This document shows positions 15,942-24,446 of a stretch of DNA of 64,000 nt, piece after piece (positions within the stretch are counted from its first letter, which is position 1; every line of letters begins with the position of its first letter). This DNA comes from Aquifex sp964425585 (GTDB lineage: Bacteria > Aquificota > Aquificia > Aquificales > Aquificaceae): NCBI GenBank assembly GCA_964425585.1, contig CAYRMG010000002.1, positions 1 to 64,000 on the forward strand. The letters run 5' to 3'. Under the pieces are notes generated by a model. The model did no database searches. It had not been told where the DNA came from and was given only the letters and a program-made list of their open reading frames with translations. Made by a program: the position numbers and the translations under genes.

Positions 15942-17564
15942 ATGAGGGAAGCGATTCATGTAGAGAAGCCATATTTCTTAGGAACTTTAAGGGAGTGGAT
16001 ATTTACAACAGACCACAAGAAGATAGGTATTCTTTATTTCGTTACCAGCTTTGTAGTGTTCCTAATAGCAGGAGTCTTCGGACTCCTGGTAAGGCTTGAA
16101 CAAGCCGTGCCCGGAATGCAAATACTTGATTTCAAAACTTATAACTACTTACTTACGGGGCACGGAGTTGGAATGCTCTTCTGGTGGGCAATAGCAGCCC
16201 ACATAGGTGGATTCGGAAACTTCCTCCTTCCCCTAATGATAGGAGCGAAAGACGTTGCATTCCCGAGGCTAAATGCTCTTAGCTGGTGGGCATTCTTTGC
16301 GGCAAACGTTTTATTCCTAATGACTCTAATACCCGGAAACCACATAATGACCATGTGGACCGGATATCCACCTTTTTCACTTAATAACGATGCCGGTGTT
16401 ACAGCTTTATACGTATTCGTAATACACCTCCTCGGAGCATCTTCAATAGCTACCGCTGTAAACTTCCTCGTTACCTACATTACGATGAGAGCTCCCGGAG
16501 TTACCTTCTTTAAGACAAACCTCTTCGTTCACACTCTAATAGCTGCAAACGTTATACAACTCGTGGGTGTTCCTTCTCTCGCAGGCGCAGTTACGATGCT
16601 CTTCCTTGACAAGTATCTCGGAACGAACTTCTTCAATCCTGCAAAGGGTGGAGACCCGCTTATATACCAAAATATCTTCTGGTTCTACTCTCACCCTGTT
16701 GTTTACGTCCAAGTTCTTCCGGTATTCGGATTCTATTCCGAAATAGTTCCCGTTTTTGCAAGGAGACCCCTGTTCGGATATCACTCAATGATTTTTGCGG
16801 TATGGGGGATTACAGCGGTAAGCTTCTTCCTATGGGTTCACCATATGTTTGTATCAGGAGTTCCCAACTGGGTAAGAGTTCTCTTCTCCTACACCACACT
16901 GCTTATAGCTGTTCCCACGGGAATAAAGATATTCAACTGGATGCTCACCCTCTATAAAGGAGCTATTCACTTCAGGTCTCAAATGCTTTACGCACTCGGC
17001 GGTATATTCATGTTCCTCATAGGTGGTCTTACGGGACTACCGCTTGGAATGGTAGCAATAGACCTCGGTCTTTCCGACTCGCTGTTCGTAGTTGGACACT
17101 TCCACTACGTTCTCGGAATGGCTATAACCCTCGGAATACTCGGAGCCGTAATACACTGGTTCCCCCTTGCTACGGGTAAGCTATATCCCGAAAATATAGG
17201 AAGACTCAGCTTCTGGCTCATATTTGCCGGAGCTAATATCTTCTACTTCCTCCAAATGGTTGTAGGTATACTCGGAAATCCCAGAAGATACCCTGATTAT
17301 CCCCCCATCCCCGAATGGACAACCCTTCACGTAATTCAGACCATAGGAGCCCTCATACTCGGTGTGGGTGTAATTATCTTCACATACGGAGTGATAAAGG
17401 GATTAATGAGCGGAGAAAAAGCTCCCGAAAATCCTTGGAAATCTCCTTCTCTTGAGTGGAAGGTTGGTGTTCCTGCAAGGGCACATGGTCACGGAGACCA
17501 TCCTCCCAAGGTAGAACCCGACTGGCACCCCTACAGATACGATAAAGAAGAGATACTCCGTTAA
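15942..17564 (+). CDS. coxA: Cytochrome c oxidase subunit I, A2-type heme-copper oxygen reductase
   Basis: A 540-residue catalytic subunit with about 12 helices. Heme and copper ligands are visible: low-spin His in GHGVGMLFWW, CuB His and cross-linked Tyr in YSHPVVYVQVLP, the CuB pair in VHHMFVSG, and heme ligands in VGHFHYVLGMA. YSHPVVY, where other enzymes have GHPEVY, is the marker of the A2 subfamily, whose D-channel lacks the usual Glu and uses Tyr-Ser. A His-rich hydrophilic tail (HGHGDHPPKVEPDWHPYRY) follows. Strong GGAGGTAG start. It ends an operon; the 222-base gap after it separates it from the ba3 genes. Confidence 0.95.
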   Translation: MREAIHVEKPYFLGTLREWIFTTDHKKIGILYFVTSFVVFLIAGVFGLLVRLEQAVPGMQILDFKTYNYLLTGHGVGMLFWWAIAAHIGGFGNFLLPLMIGAKDVAFPRLNALSWWAFFAANVLFLMTLIPGNHIMTMWTGYPPFSLNNDAGVTALYVFVIHLLGASSIATAVNFLVTYITMRAPGVTFFKTNLFVHTLIAANVIQLVGVPSLAGAVTMLFLDKYLGTNFFNPAKGGDPLIYQNIFWFYSHPVVYVQVLPVFGFYSEIVPVFARRPLFGYHSMIFAVWGITAVSFFLWVHHMFVSGVPNWVRVLFSYTTLLIAVPTGIKIFNWMLTLYKGAIHFRSQMLYALGGIFMFLIGGLTGLPLGMVAIDLGLSDSLFVVGHFHYVLGMAITLGILGAVIHWFPLATGKLYPENIGRLSFWLIFAGANIFYFLQMVVGILGNPRRYPDYPPIPEWTTLHVIQTIGALILGVGVIIFTYGVIKGLMSGEKAPENPWKSPSLEWKVGVPARAHGHGDHPPKVEPDWHPYRYDKEEILR

Positions 17565-17673
17565 TTTTCCCTCTCCTTTTCTTCTTTTATTTTTTCTTTA
17601 ATTTATTTTATTACTTTTTCATCATTTTATTAATTTTATTGTAATCTGATTTAAAACATAAAGTATATTTTCA

Positions 17674-17688
17674 GCTTGAGAATCAAGC
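17674..17688. promoter_or_regulatory. Inverted repeat upstream of the ba3 promoter
   Basis: GCTTGA-GAA-TCAAGC is a perfect 6-bp inverted repeat with a 3-base centre, 30 bases before a TTGACA. The position fits an activator site for oxygen or redox control. The TTGA/TCAA halves recall Crp/Fnr sites, but the 3-base centre does not match the Fnr spacing of six. Confidence 0.35.
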
Positions 17689-17718
17689 GGAATAGCAATA
17701 TAAGTGAGTAAGCACTAC

Positions 17719-17747
17719 TTGACAATACAGGTTTTGGGTCTGAAAAT
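17719..17747 (+). promoter_or_regulatory. Predicted promoter of the ba3 oxidase operon
   Basis: A perfect -35 TTGACA (17719-17724) is followed after 17 bases by GAAAAT (17742-17747), a weak -10. A weak -10 with a strong upstream repeat suggests activator dependence. The start would leave a leader of about 30 bases with the GGAGGTG. Inference only. Confidence 0.4.
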
Positions 17748-17786
17748 TTATTAATGTAGCTATAAAAATTTACGGAGGTGTGAAAA

Positions 17787-17906
17787 ATGAATGAAAAACA
17801 TGAAGACTTTTTCCCAACAGGGGCGATTTACTTTTTCCTTTTTATGGTTGCCTTTTACGCTTTTCTTTGGTTCCTAGCCTATTCCGTATTACTTGAAAGG
17901 GGGTAG
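17787..17906 (+). CDS. ba3-type cytochrome c oxidase subunit IIa
   Basis: A 39-residue protein, too short for most gene callers: a charged start (MNEKHEDFFPTGAIYF), one transmembrane helix of about 22 residues, and a short LLERG tail. It has a strong GGAGGTG 7 bases upstream and ends 5 bases before the ba3 subunit II gene. In Thermus the ba3 oxidase has a single-helix subunit IIa of 34 residues encoded at exactly this place, and a corresponding subunit has been found by protein analysis in A. aeolicus. It fills the position of the first helix missing from the short subunit II. Confidence 0.88.
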   Translation: MNEKHEDFFPTGAIYFFLFMVAFYAFLWFLAYSVLLERG

Positions 17907-17911
17907 GAGTT

Positions 17912-18361
17912 ATGGATAAGGCTGAGAAAACGGGATTAACGCTTGCGATAATACTTCTGCTTACATTCTTTAGTTTGATTGTTTACGCTGCAAAAGGTTT
18001 AAAAATTGACGTTCCTACCTGTGTGACAAACGTTGAACCTTTTCAAGAAGGAAAACTAATAAAGCACGGGGACAAAAGGTATGAGCTTCACATTCTTGCA
18101 AGGATGTGGTTCTTTGACTTCAACAAAGGAGCCACGGAAGTAAAAATACCTGCAGGGTCAACCGTTGATATCTTCGTAACTTCAAAGGATGTTGTTCACG
18201 GTGTTCACATTCAAGGAACGAACTTCAACGTTATGGCCATTCCGGGAACCGTCGGATATATGAGGGTTAAATTTGAACACCCCGGAGTTTACCACGTTGT
18301 TTGCCATGAATTTTGCGGTGTTGGACACCACGCAATGCAAGGAAAAATAATTGTTGAATAA
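17912..18361 (+). CDS. ba3-type cytochrome c oxidase subunit II (CuA)
   Basis: A 149-residue subunit with a single N-terminal helix (about 8-28) and a short cupredoxin domain. CuA ligands are complete: His in SKDVVHGVHIQG, and CHEFCGVGHHAM with two Cys, His and Met. A single helix is the B-family form; the second helix is supplied by subunit IIa encoded just upstream. Compared with the A2-type subunit II at 15234, it is about 80 residues shorter and lacks the first helix. It is translated from a gene 5 bases after the IIa stop and ends 16 bases before subunit I. Confidence 0.94.
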   Translation: MDKAEKTGLTLAIILLLTFFSLIVYAAKGLKIDVPTCVTNVEPFQEGKLIKHGDKRYELHILARMWFFDFNKGATEVKIPAGSTVDIFVTSKDVVHGVHIQGTNFNVMAIPGTVGYMRVKFEHPGVYHVVCHEFCGVGHHAMQGKIIVE

Positions 18362-18377
18362 AAAAGGAGGTGAAAAA

Positions 18378-20147
18378 ATGCAGGTGAGCGGAGCCATCAG
18401 ATTTATAATTCTCACGGAGGTTATTTTTCCTATTTTACTCCTTACCTTCGGAATTTACCACGGTGTAATGCAGGTTCTCTACAGAGCGGGCATAATAAAG
18501 GCTGAAAGTTTCTTAGGTATTGATTACTATCAAGGATTAACACTCCACGGCGTTATAAACGTAATCGTTTTTACAACCATATTCATAGTCGGGTTTTCAA
18601 ACGCAATAGTTATGTATACCCTTAAAAAACCCCTCAGGGAAAAGGTTCAATGGATAGCCCTCGGAATGATGGTTTTGGGAACGCTTATGGCGGCATGGGC
18701 TATGTTTACCGGAAGGGCTACCGTTCTATACACCTTCTATCCTCCCTTAATAGCTCATTGGACTTTCTATCTCGGGGCGGTTTTATTGGTTCTCGGTTCG
18801 CTTGTTCCCTTCTTCTTTGACTGGATACCTTCCGCCATAGAGTGGAAGAAAGAAAACCCGAGCCAAAAGCTTCCCCTCGCGGTTTTCGGAACCTTTGTTA
18901 ATTTCATCTTGTGGACCATAATGATTATTCCCGTAGCGGTTGAAATCCTGTTCCAGCTCCTCCCCCTTTCTCTCGGATGGGTGGATGAGATAAATCCTCT
19001 ACTTGCAAGAACCCTATTCTGGTTCTTCGGACACCCTGTAGTTTACTTCTGGCTCCTTCCCGCATACGTGGCACTTTATACAATTCTCCCTAAGATAGTT
19101 TCCGAAAAAGGGAAACTCTACTCCGACCCTGCGGCAAGACTTGCATTTATACTCTTCCTCCTGTTCTCCTTGCCCGTAGGGCTTCACCACCAGTTTACCG
19201 ACCCCGGTATAACAAATACATGGAAGCTTATACATTCTCTGTTTACCTTTGGAGTTGCTCTTCCCAGCATGATTACCGCGTTTACGGTTGCAGCATCCCT
19301 TGAATATTCCGTAAAGGCGGAACACCCTGAACTTAAGAATTCTAAATTCTACTGGTGGACCTTCCTACCTTACATGAGGCTTGAAGGAAATAAATGGATG
19401 TTCTCTTACTTCTTTGCAGGACTTGTTCTCTTCTTCATAGGCGGTATCACCGGTATAGTTAACGCTTCCTATAACGTAAACCTTGCGGTTCACAATACCG
19501 CATATGTTCCCGGGCACTTCCACACGACCGTGGGAGGACTTGTTCTTCTGGTATTCTTTGCACTTGCACTTTATATGGTTTCCAAACTCAGGGGAACGGA
19601 TGTTAAGTTTAAAGGTCTTGCGGTTCTCGCACCCTATTTCTGGATGCAGGGAATGTTTATGTTCTCATACGCTATGATGGTAGGGGGAATTCTTGAAGGA
19701 TTTCCCAGAAGAACAAATGCGGGGCTTACTTACCTTAACCCCGATTCTCCCCTTTACAGACCAGAGTGGGTAGGATATGCTCAACTCTCCGTTGTTGGAG
19801 GTGTTCTACTCGCCATAGGATTTATATTCTTCTTCATATCCCTTATAGGCACACTCCTTGCCCCCAAGGTAAGGGAAAGCACACTTGAGTTCCCGATAGC
19901 GGAAGCTTACCACGATGAAAATGTTCCCGTTCTTAACAATCTCAAGACATGGACCGTTGCCGCCATAATACTCGCGGTTCTGTCCTATATCCCGCCACTA
20001 TACGATGCATCGGTGAGAGGAGTGTTCTTCAACTCTCCCGCATATAACGAGAAGTTCCCCATGCCCTTAAACCAACTCCAAGGAGCCAAAAATAAGGAAG
20101 AAAAGAAAGAAGTTTCTAAAACGGAAAAGGAGGTTGCAAAGAAGTGA
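18378..20147 (+). CDS. ba3-type cytochrome c oxidase subunit I, B-family
   Basis: A 589-residue catalytic subunit with 13 or more helices. B-family motifs: low-spin His in LTLHGVINVIVF, CuB His and cross-linked Tyr in FGHPVVYFWLLP, the CuB pair in LHHQFTDPG, and VPGHFHTTVGG for the heme a3 side. The proton Glu of A-type enzymes is absent, as in Thermus ba3, which uses the K-channel only. I start at ATG 18378 behind GGAGGTG; a frame open from 18351 would begin inside the previous gene. The C-terminus ends in a Lys/Glu tail. This high-affinity oxidase suits low oxygen and pairs with Sqr. Confidence 0.95.
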   Translation: MQVSGAIRFIILTEVIFPILLLTFGIYHGVMQVLYRAGIIKAESFLGIDYYQGLTLHGVINVIVFTTIFIVGFSNAIVMYTLKKPLREKVQWIALGMMVLGTLMAAWAMFTGRATVLYTFYPPLIAHWTFYLGAVLLVLGSLVPFFFDWIPSAIEWKKENPSQKLPLAVFGTFVNFILWTIMIIPVAVEILFQLLPLSLGWVDEINPLLARTLFWFFGHPVVYFWLLPAYVALYTILPKIVSEKGKLYSDPAARLAFILFLLFSLPVGLHHQFTDPGITNTWKLIHSLFTFGVALPSMITAFTVAASLEYSVKAEHPELKNSKFYWWTFLPYMRLEGNKWMFSYFFAGLVLFFIGGITGIVNASYNVNLAVHNTAYVPGHFHTTVGGLVLLVFFALALYMVSKLRGTDVKFKGLAVLAPYFWMQGMFMFSYAMMVGGILEGFPRRTNAGLTYLNPDSPLYRPEWVGYAQLSVVGGVLLAIGFIFFFISLIGTLLAPKVRESTLEFPIAEAYHDENVPVLNNLKTWTVAAIILAVLSYIPPLYDASVRGVFFNSPAYNEKFPMPLNQLQGAKNKEEKKEVSKTEKEVAKK

Positions 20148-20839
20148 TTCTCTCCTTTCTTTTCCTCTTCATTACCCTTTTATTCGCCCAATCGGGTAGC
20201 ACAGGCATTCCCCCCAACGAATCAAAGACGTTGGATACATACATTCCCGGAGATATAAAGCTTGTTGATTCTTTCGGTAATGAATTTCAGCTCAAAGATT
20301 TAAAGGGAAAACCCATAATAATAAGCCCGATATATACAAAGTGCAGAGCTTCATGTCCTCTTATAACGAAAAGCTTGCTTAAGGTTATTCCGAAAGCAGG
20401 GAAACCCGGAAGGGATTTCTGGGTTGTCACCCTTACCTTTGACCCGAAGGATACCGTTAAAGATATTGAAAAGTTCAGGGAAAAATACGGTATAGACGGA
20501 AAAGGCTGGAAAGTTGTAAAGGCGAAAACTTCCGAGGATTTGTTCAGGCTACTTGATGCCATAGACTTCAGGTTTATGACCGCAGGAGACCAGTTTATTC
20601 ATCCGAATTTAATAGTTGTATTATCTCCGGAACTTCAGATAAAGGACTACCTATACGGGGTTAACTACAACTATCTTGAGCTTATGAATGCACTCAGATT
20701 GGCAAGGGGTGAACTTGCACTTCCCGAGAAGTTCAGATCCTACCTTTTTATAGTCGGAATGGTAGGTTTTGCGGGAACAAGCGTTTACCTTCTTTATCTG
20801 ATAAATAGGATTCTTCAAAAGAGGAAAAAGACGGCGTAA
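20144..20839 (+). CDS. SCO1/SenC-family copper chaperone of the ba3 cluster
   Basis: A 231-residue periplasmic thioredoxin-like copper chaperone. Signal peptide MILSFLFLFITLLFAQ, copper motif CRASCP in IYTKCRASCPLITK (about 65-79), distal His in FIHPNLIVVLSPE near 150, and a C-terminal membrane helix (about 200-220). It begins with GTG fused to the preceding stop (GTGA), so it is coupled to subunit I. It is about 30% like the Sco gene of the A2 cluster by eye, with a different sequence around the motif, so the two are probably dedicated. The 3' end overlaps uppP by 25 bases on the other strand. Confidence 0.92.
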   Translation: MILSFLFLFITLLFAQSGSTGIPPNESKTLDTYIPGDIKLVDSFGNEFQLKDLKGKPIIISPIYTKCRASCPLITKSLLKVIPKAGKPGRDFWVVTLTFDPKDTVKDIEKFREKYGIDGKGWKVVKAKTSEDLFRLLDAIDFRFMTAGDQFIHPNLIVVLSPELQIKDYLYGVNYNYLELMNALRLARGELALPEKFRSYLFIVGMVGFAGTSVYLLYLINRILQKRKKTA

Positions 20840-21585
20840 ATGATGCCTATAAATATTCTGTAAATACCGAAAATCCAAAGACCGTGTTTCTTTAGATAGG
20901 AAAGGAAGAGCTTGACAACAATTAGAGCTGTTATAAACGAAGTTATAAAGCCTATCCCCAGAATTCCCCACTCATCTCTTTCAAAACTTCCCCCGCTCTT
21001 TATAAGGTCGTAAGCCGTAGCCACAAGCATAGTGGGAACGGCAAGCATGAAGGAGAATTCCGCAGCTTTTTGCCTTGTAAGGCCTGCTAATAATCCCCCT
21101 GCTATGGTTGCACCTGAACGGGAAACTCCGGGAATTACCGCAATACTCTGAAAAAGTCCTATTATAAAAGCTTTCAATAGAGGAAGCTTTCTTATATCGT
21201 CTATATGTTCTCTTGCATCATAATACCTGTCAAGGAGAATAAGGATAATTCCCCCGAGAATTAACGTAGAAACGACAACTTTATCATTACCTATAAGGTA
21301 TCCCTTTATGAGCTTGTAAAGCAGAAAACCCACCGCACCCGTAGGTATGAATGCAACTATAATCCTTTTCCACGTTTCTATGTCCTTTATGAATCTCTCA
21401 AGGTAAAGGAATACAACCGCGAGAATTGAACCGAGTTGAATGGATATTTCAAAGCTCTTAACAAAATCTGTATGTTTTATACCGAGAATGTGGGCGGTAA
21501 GTATAAGGTGTCCTGTTGATGAAACGGGTAGGAACTCCGTAAGTCCCTCAACAATTCCCAAAACCGCAGCTTGCCACTCCTTCAT
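20815..21585 (-). CDS. uppP: Undecaprenyl-diphosphatase (BacA family)
   Basis: A 256-residue integral membrane phosphatase recycling undecaprenyl pyrophosphate for cell wall synthesis. The first signature GIVEGLTEFLPVSSTGHLIL (about 11-30) and the second PGVSRSGATI (about 149-158) hold the catalytic Glu, Ser and Arg residues. About eight hydrophobic segments follow. It is translated from an ATGA overlap with hisA, and so is the last gene of pyrK-like-hisA-uppP on the minus strand. Its 3' end overlaps the Sco gene. A peptidoglycan function links it to PBP1A, which is 10 kb away. Confidence 0.95.
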   Translation of the reverse strand: MKEWQAAVLGIVEGLTEFLPVSSTGHLILTAHILGIKHTDFVKSFEISIQLGSILAVVFLYLERFIKDIETWKRIIVAFIPTGAVGFLLYKLIKGYLIGNDKVVVSTLILGGIILILLDRYYDAREHIDDIRKLPLLKAFIIGLFQSIAVIPGVSRSGATIAGGLLAGLTRQKAAEFSFMLAVPTMLVATAYDLIKSGGSFERDEWGILGIGFITSFITALIVVKLFLSYLKKHGLWIFGIYRIFIGIIYAVFFLF

Positions 21586-22289
21586 ATCTCCTCCGGTTTT
21601 ATTTTTCCCTCGTATATTGCTTTCCCTACCACAACACCCTCAACAATTCCGTAAAGTCTTCTTATATCTTCAATTGAAGAAACACCCCCGGAAGCCAGAA
21701 GCGGGTTCTTTAAAACCTTTTTAATCTCCCTGTAGGGTTTCACATCAACGCCTTCAAGGCTTCCGTCTCTTTCTATGACTGTGTATAGATAGCCCCAAAT
21801 AGGATACCCTTCATACTTCCTTGCAAACTCCTCAGGCGTTAAGGAAACTTCCTCCTTCCAGCCTCCTATTGCCACTTTTCCCCCTTTTGAGTCTATGGCG
21901 AGTATAACCCTCTTGGGGAATTTTCCCAGTATTTTCTCAAACTCAAGGGGATTTTTGTAAGCAAGTGTTCCGATAACCACGTAGTTTATACCCTCCTCAA
22001 AGAGTATTTTCGCACTTTCGTAATCCCTTATACCGCCTCCTACTTCAATCTCACCGGAAAAGACCTTACGGATTTCCCTTACAGTTTCCAGGTTTTTAAG
22101 CTTTCCCTCCTTTGCACCTTCAAGGTCAACCACGTGAATTCTTTTAAATCCGAGTTCTTCAAACTTTTTTGCGAGCTCGGTAGGGTTCTCCGAGTAAACT
22201 TTAACCTTTGAGAAATCACCCTTATAGAGTCTTACAGCTTTTCCCTCCATAATATCAATGGCGGGAATTACAAAGTTCTTTAGACTCAA
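21582..22289 (-). CDS. hisA: Phosphoribosylformimino-5-aminoimidazole carboxamide ribotide isomerase
   Basis: A 235-residue (beta/alpha)8 barrel catalysing the fourth step of histidine biosynthesis. Catalytic Asp residues are D8 in IPAIDIMEGKAVRLYKGDF and the one in AIDSKGGKVAIGGW near 127. Glycine-rich phosphate loops are VGGGIRDY and LASGGVSS. The start is TTG, fused to the previous stop as TTGA, which indicates coupling to the reductase gene upstream. No other his genes are adjacent, so the histidine pathway is dispersed, as is typical in Aquifex. It overlaps uppP by 4 bases. Confidence 0.94.
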   Translation of the reverse strand: MSLKNFVIPAIDIMEGKAVRLYKGDFSKVKVYSENPTELAKKFEELGFKRIHVVDLEGAKEGKLKNLETVREIRKVFSGEIEVGGGIRDYESAKILFEEGINYVVIGTLAYKNPLEFEKILGKFPKRVILAIDSKGGKVAIGGWKEEVSLTPEEFARKYEGYPIWGYLYTVIERDGSLEGVDVKPYREIKKVLKNPLLASGGVSSIEDIRRLYGIVEGVVVGKAIYEGKIKPEEI

Positions 22290-23053
22290 ATAACTACCTC
22301 CTCCATGGGCATTACGGGTCCTTCTATACAGACCCTCTTAAATGTTCCTCCCGCTGTTTTCACAACGCAACCGAGACAAACACCCCACCCGCACGCCATC
22401 CTTTCCTCAAGAGAGAAGTAAACTTTATGTCCTGTTCTCATACGCTTTATGGTTTTTAACATGGGTTTCGGACCGCATGCGTGAACAACCCAGTCCTTAG
22501 GAAATTCCCTTAAAATCTCCGTCACGTATCCCTTTTTTCCGAAGCTTCCGTCATCCGTAAATACTTCATAAGGAATTTCTTCCCTTTCAAGCCACTCAAT
22601 CATACCGATGTGTTCCTTATTCCTCCCCCCGTATGCTATGAATACCTTTTTCCCCATATCCCTGAGTTTTTTCGCAAGGAGTGTTAAACCGGCAAGCCCG
22701 ACACCACCACCTACCAGTAAGTGCTTGTCCCCTTCAAAGTTAAAAAGCCTCTTTCCCAAGGGGAGGAGAACGCGGATTTTTTCTCCTACCTTTCTTTTAC
22801 TGAGGAGTGCGGTTCCCTTTCCGAAAACCTCGTAATAAAAAATTAATCTGTGTTCATCTATATCCGCAACAGCGAGAGCCCTTCTTCCCATCGGGTCATA
22901 TGTGTCCGATGGCTTTATCATCGCAAAATGTCCCGGTTGTATCTTCTCTATTATCTTGTCGGGAACCCTTATAACGAGTTTATACAGTCTTCCCGATATG
23001 TATGTGTTTTCAAGTATTTCCGTGTAGAGGTCTTCAGCAAATCCCATATTCAC
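22286..23053 (-). CDS. Dihydroorotate dehydrogenase electron-transfer subunit (PyrK-like)
   Basis: A 255-residue iron-sulfur flavoprotein. The N-terminal FAD domain has GRRALAVADID, the NAD(P) domain GGGVGLAGLTLLAKKL (about 114-129), and the C-terminus holds four Cys for a [2Fe-2S] cluster: CGWGVCLGCVVKTAGGTFKRVC, in parts. This matches PyrK, which links PyrD to NAD+. A sulfhydrogenase-type electron carrier is a weaker alternative. The start is uncertain: GTG 23053 or ATG 23047 (MGFAEDLYTE), neither with a clear Shine-Dalgarno. It leads a three-gene minus-strand operon and is divergent from ccsA, 64 bases away. Confidence 0.85.
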   Translation of the reverse strand: MNMGFAEDLYTEILENTYISGRLYKLVIRVPDKIIEKIQPGHFAMIKPSDTYDPMGRRALAVADIDEHRLIFYYEVFGKGTALLSKRKVGEKIRVLLPLGKRLFNFEGDKHLLVGGGVGLAGLTLLAKKLRDMGKKVFIAYGGRNKEHIGMIEWLEREEIPYEVFTDDGSFGKKGYVTEILREFPKDWVVHACGPKPMLKTIKRMRTGHKVYFSLEERMACGWGVCLGCVVKTAGGTFKRVCIEGPVMPMEEVVI

Positions 23054-23117
23054 TTAAATTTTAACGGTAAAACCTATTAAAATACTGTTTTAAAATAATT
23101 CCCAAGGAGGCAAAAAG

Positions 23118-24428
23118 ATGGACCTATACGAGTATGAGGCTTACGATAAGATTTTTAAGAAATACGGAATACCGACTCCTAAGTATATGTTTGTTGAGCA
23201 CGTAACGGATGATGTTGTTGAGTTTGTCAATCAACTCGGTGAGTGTGTTGTAAAATCCCAAGTTCTCGTTGGAAAGAGGGGAAAGGCCGGAGCGGTAAGG
23301 GTATGTTCCTCCCCCGATGAAGCCCTTGAGGAAATAGAAACGCTTCTCAGGATGCCCGTTTATGGAGAGATGCCCGTAGGTGTTCTGGTTGTTGAGAAGG
23401 CAAACATAGTTAAGGAACTCTACGCTTCTATTATGTATTCTACCGATTACAGGGCACCGGTTCTGACGTTGAGCCTTGAGGGTGGAATGGATATAGAGGA
23501 AGTTCCGCCGGAAAAGGTAAAAACCTGGCCAATAAATCCCCTGAAGGGACTCTATCCCCATATGGTTCGTAATTACCTCCTTGAGCTCGGATTTCCCCAC
23601 GAGTATATGTCTGTTCTCAGAAAACTTTCGGAAGTTATAGCAAGGATGTGGGAAGCCTTCTGGGGGGCGGAAGCCAGACTTCTTGAGATAAATCCCCTCG
23701 CGATAGTTGATAAGGGCGGAAAGCTGGATGTTATGGCATTGGATGCGGTCACCAAGATAGACGATGATGCATCCATACCTCCCGCAAAGATTTACGGTGT
23801 TAGGAGTGCCATGAAGAGACCTCCTACGGAAAGGGAAATAGCCGCGGCGGAAATTGATAAGGATGACCACAGAGGTAAAGCGGGTTCATACGTTGAGCTT
23901 GACGGCGATATAGCCATGATGACATTCGGAGGAGGAGGTTCAACGGTTACAATAGAAACCTGCTACGAACTCGGACTAAAGCCTGCAAACCTCACGGATA
24001 TAGGCGGTAATCCTCCCGCCGAAAAAATGTATAAGATAACGAGAATAATACTTTCAAAACCCGGAATAAGGGCGGTTCTTATAGCAGGCGGAACAGCGAA
24101 CAACACGAGAATAGATGTAACTTTAGGTGAAGGTGTTGCGAACGCACTCAGAGACCTCAAGAAAGAAGGAAAACTTGACCCCAACTGGATTTTTGTAGTA
24201 AGGAGAAACGGACCCGAAGCGGAAAAAGGGTTGAGAATGCTCTATGAAGCCTTCAAGGAGTGCGGAATAAAGGGAGAAATATACGATTCCGCTCTTCCTT
24301 TGACCGAAGCTCCCGTAAGACTCAAGGAGCTCTTAGATAAATGTCAGTCTAAGTCTTTAGAGGAGCAGGAACAGGTCAAAGAAGGTCATACCTTCACCGA
24401 CGAGCAGGCTTCTGACCTCGGTATGTAA
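23118..24428 (+). CDS. ccsA: Citryl-CoA synthetase large subunit
   Basis: A 436-residue ATP-grasp protein similar to succinyl-CoA synthetase beta subunit, but longer. ATP-grasp features include VVKSQVLVGKRGKAGAVRV (about 44-62), WPINPLKGLYPHM, and metal-site EINPLAIVDKGGKL. The CoA-ligase part is GGGGSTVTIETCY and DIGGNPPAEKMYKI. In Hydrogenobacter, the relative of this protein plus CcsB makes citryl-CoA from citrate, the first half of citrate cleavage in the reductive TCA cycle. I prefer this over succinyl-CoA synthetase because of length and the C-terminal extension. The GGAGG start is strong. CcsB is not in the window. Confidence 0.8.
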   Translation: MDLYEYEAYDKIFKKYGIPTPKYMFVEHVTDDVVEFVNQLGECVVKSQVLVGKRGKAGAVRVCSSPDEALEEIETLLRMPVYGEMPVGVLVVEKANIVKELYASIMYSTDYRAPVLTLSLEGGMDIEEVPPEKVKTWPINPLKGLYPHMVRNYLLELGFPHEYMSVLRKLSEVIARMWEAFWGAEARLLEINPLAIVDKGGKLDVMALDAVTKIDDDASIPPAKIYGVRSAMKRPPTEREIAAAEIDKDDHRGKAGSYVELDGDIAMMTFGGGGSTVTIETCYELGLKPANLTDIGGNPPAEKMYKITRIILSKPGIRAVLIAGGTANNTRIDVTLGEGVANALRDLKKEGKLDPNWIFVVRRNGPEAEKGLRMLYEAFKECGIKGEIYDSALPLTEAPVRLKELLDKCQSKSLEEQEQVKEGHTFTDEQASDLGM

Positions 24429-24446
24429 TTTTTTCTCTTTCCTTTT

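Larger units (their letters stand above)
17565..17786. other. Intergenic region before the ba3 oxidase cluster
   Basis: This gap begins with a long pyrimidine-rich stretch (about 17565-17640, mainly T with some C) that could end transcription but has no stable hairpin. It then holds a short inverted repeat at 17674-17688 and a TTGACA at 17719-17724. GGAGGTG at 17774-17780 is the ribosome site of the small subunit gene. No coding frame or RNA gene is seen. Confidence 0.5.

Noticed and set aside
17565..17640. Intrinsic terminator after the A2 oxidase operon
   Set aside because: The region is T-rich but has no GC-rich hairpin before it.
18351..18377. Longer ba3 subunit I start
   Set aside because: It lies in the preceding gene; ATG 18378 is placed after GGAGGTG.
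23124..23870. 248-residue open frame on the minus strand
   Set aside because: It is antisense to the well-supported citryl-CoA synthetase gene, lacks a ribosome site and has no recognisable motif.
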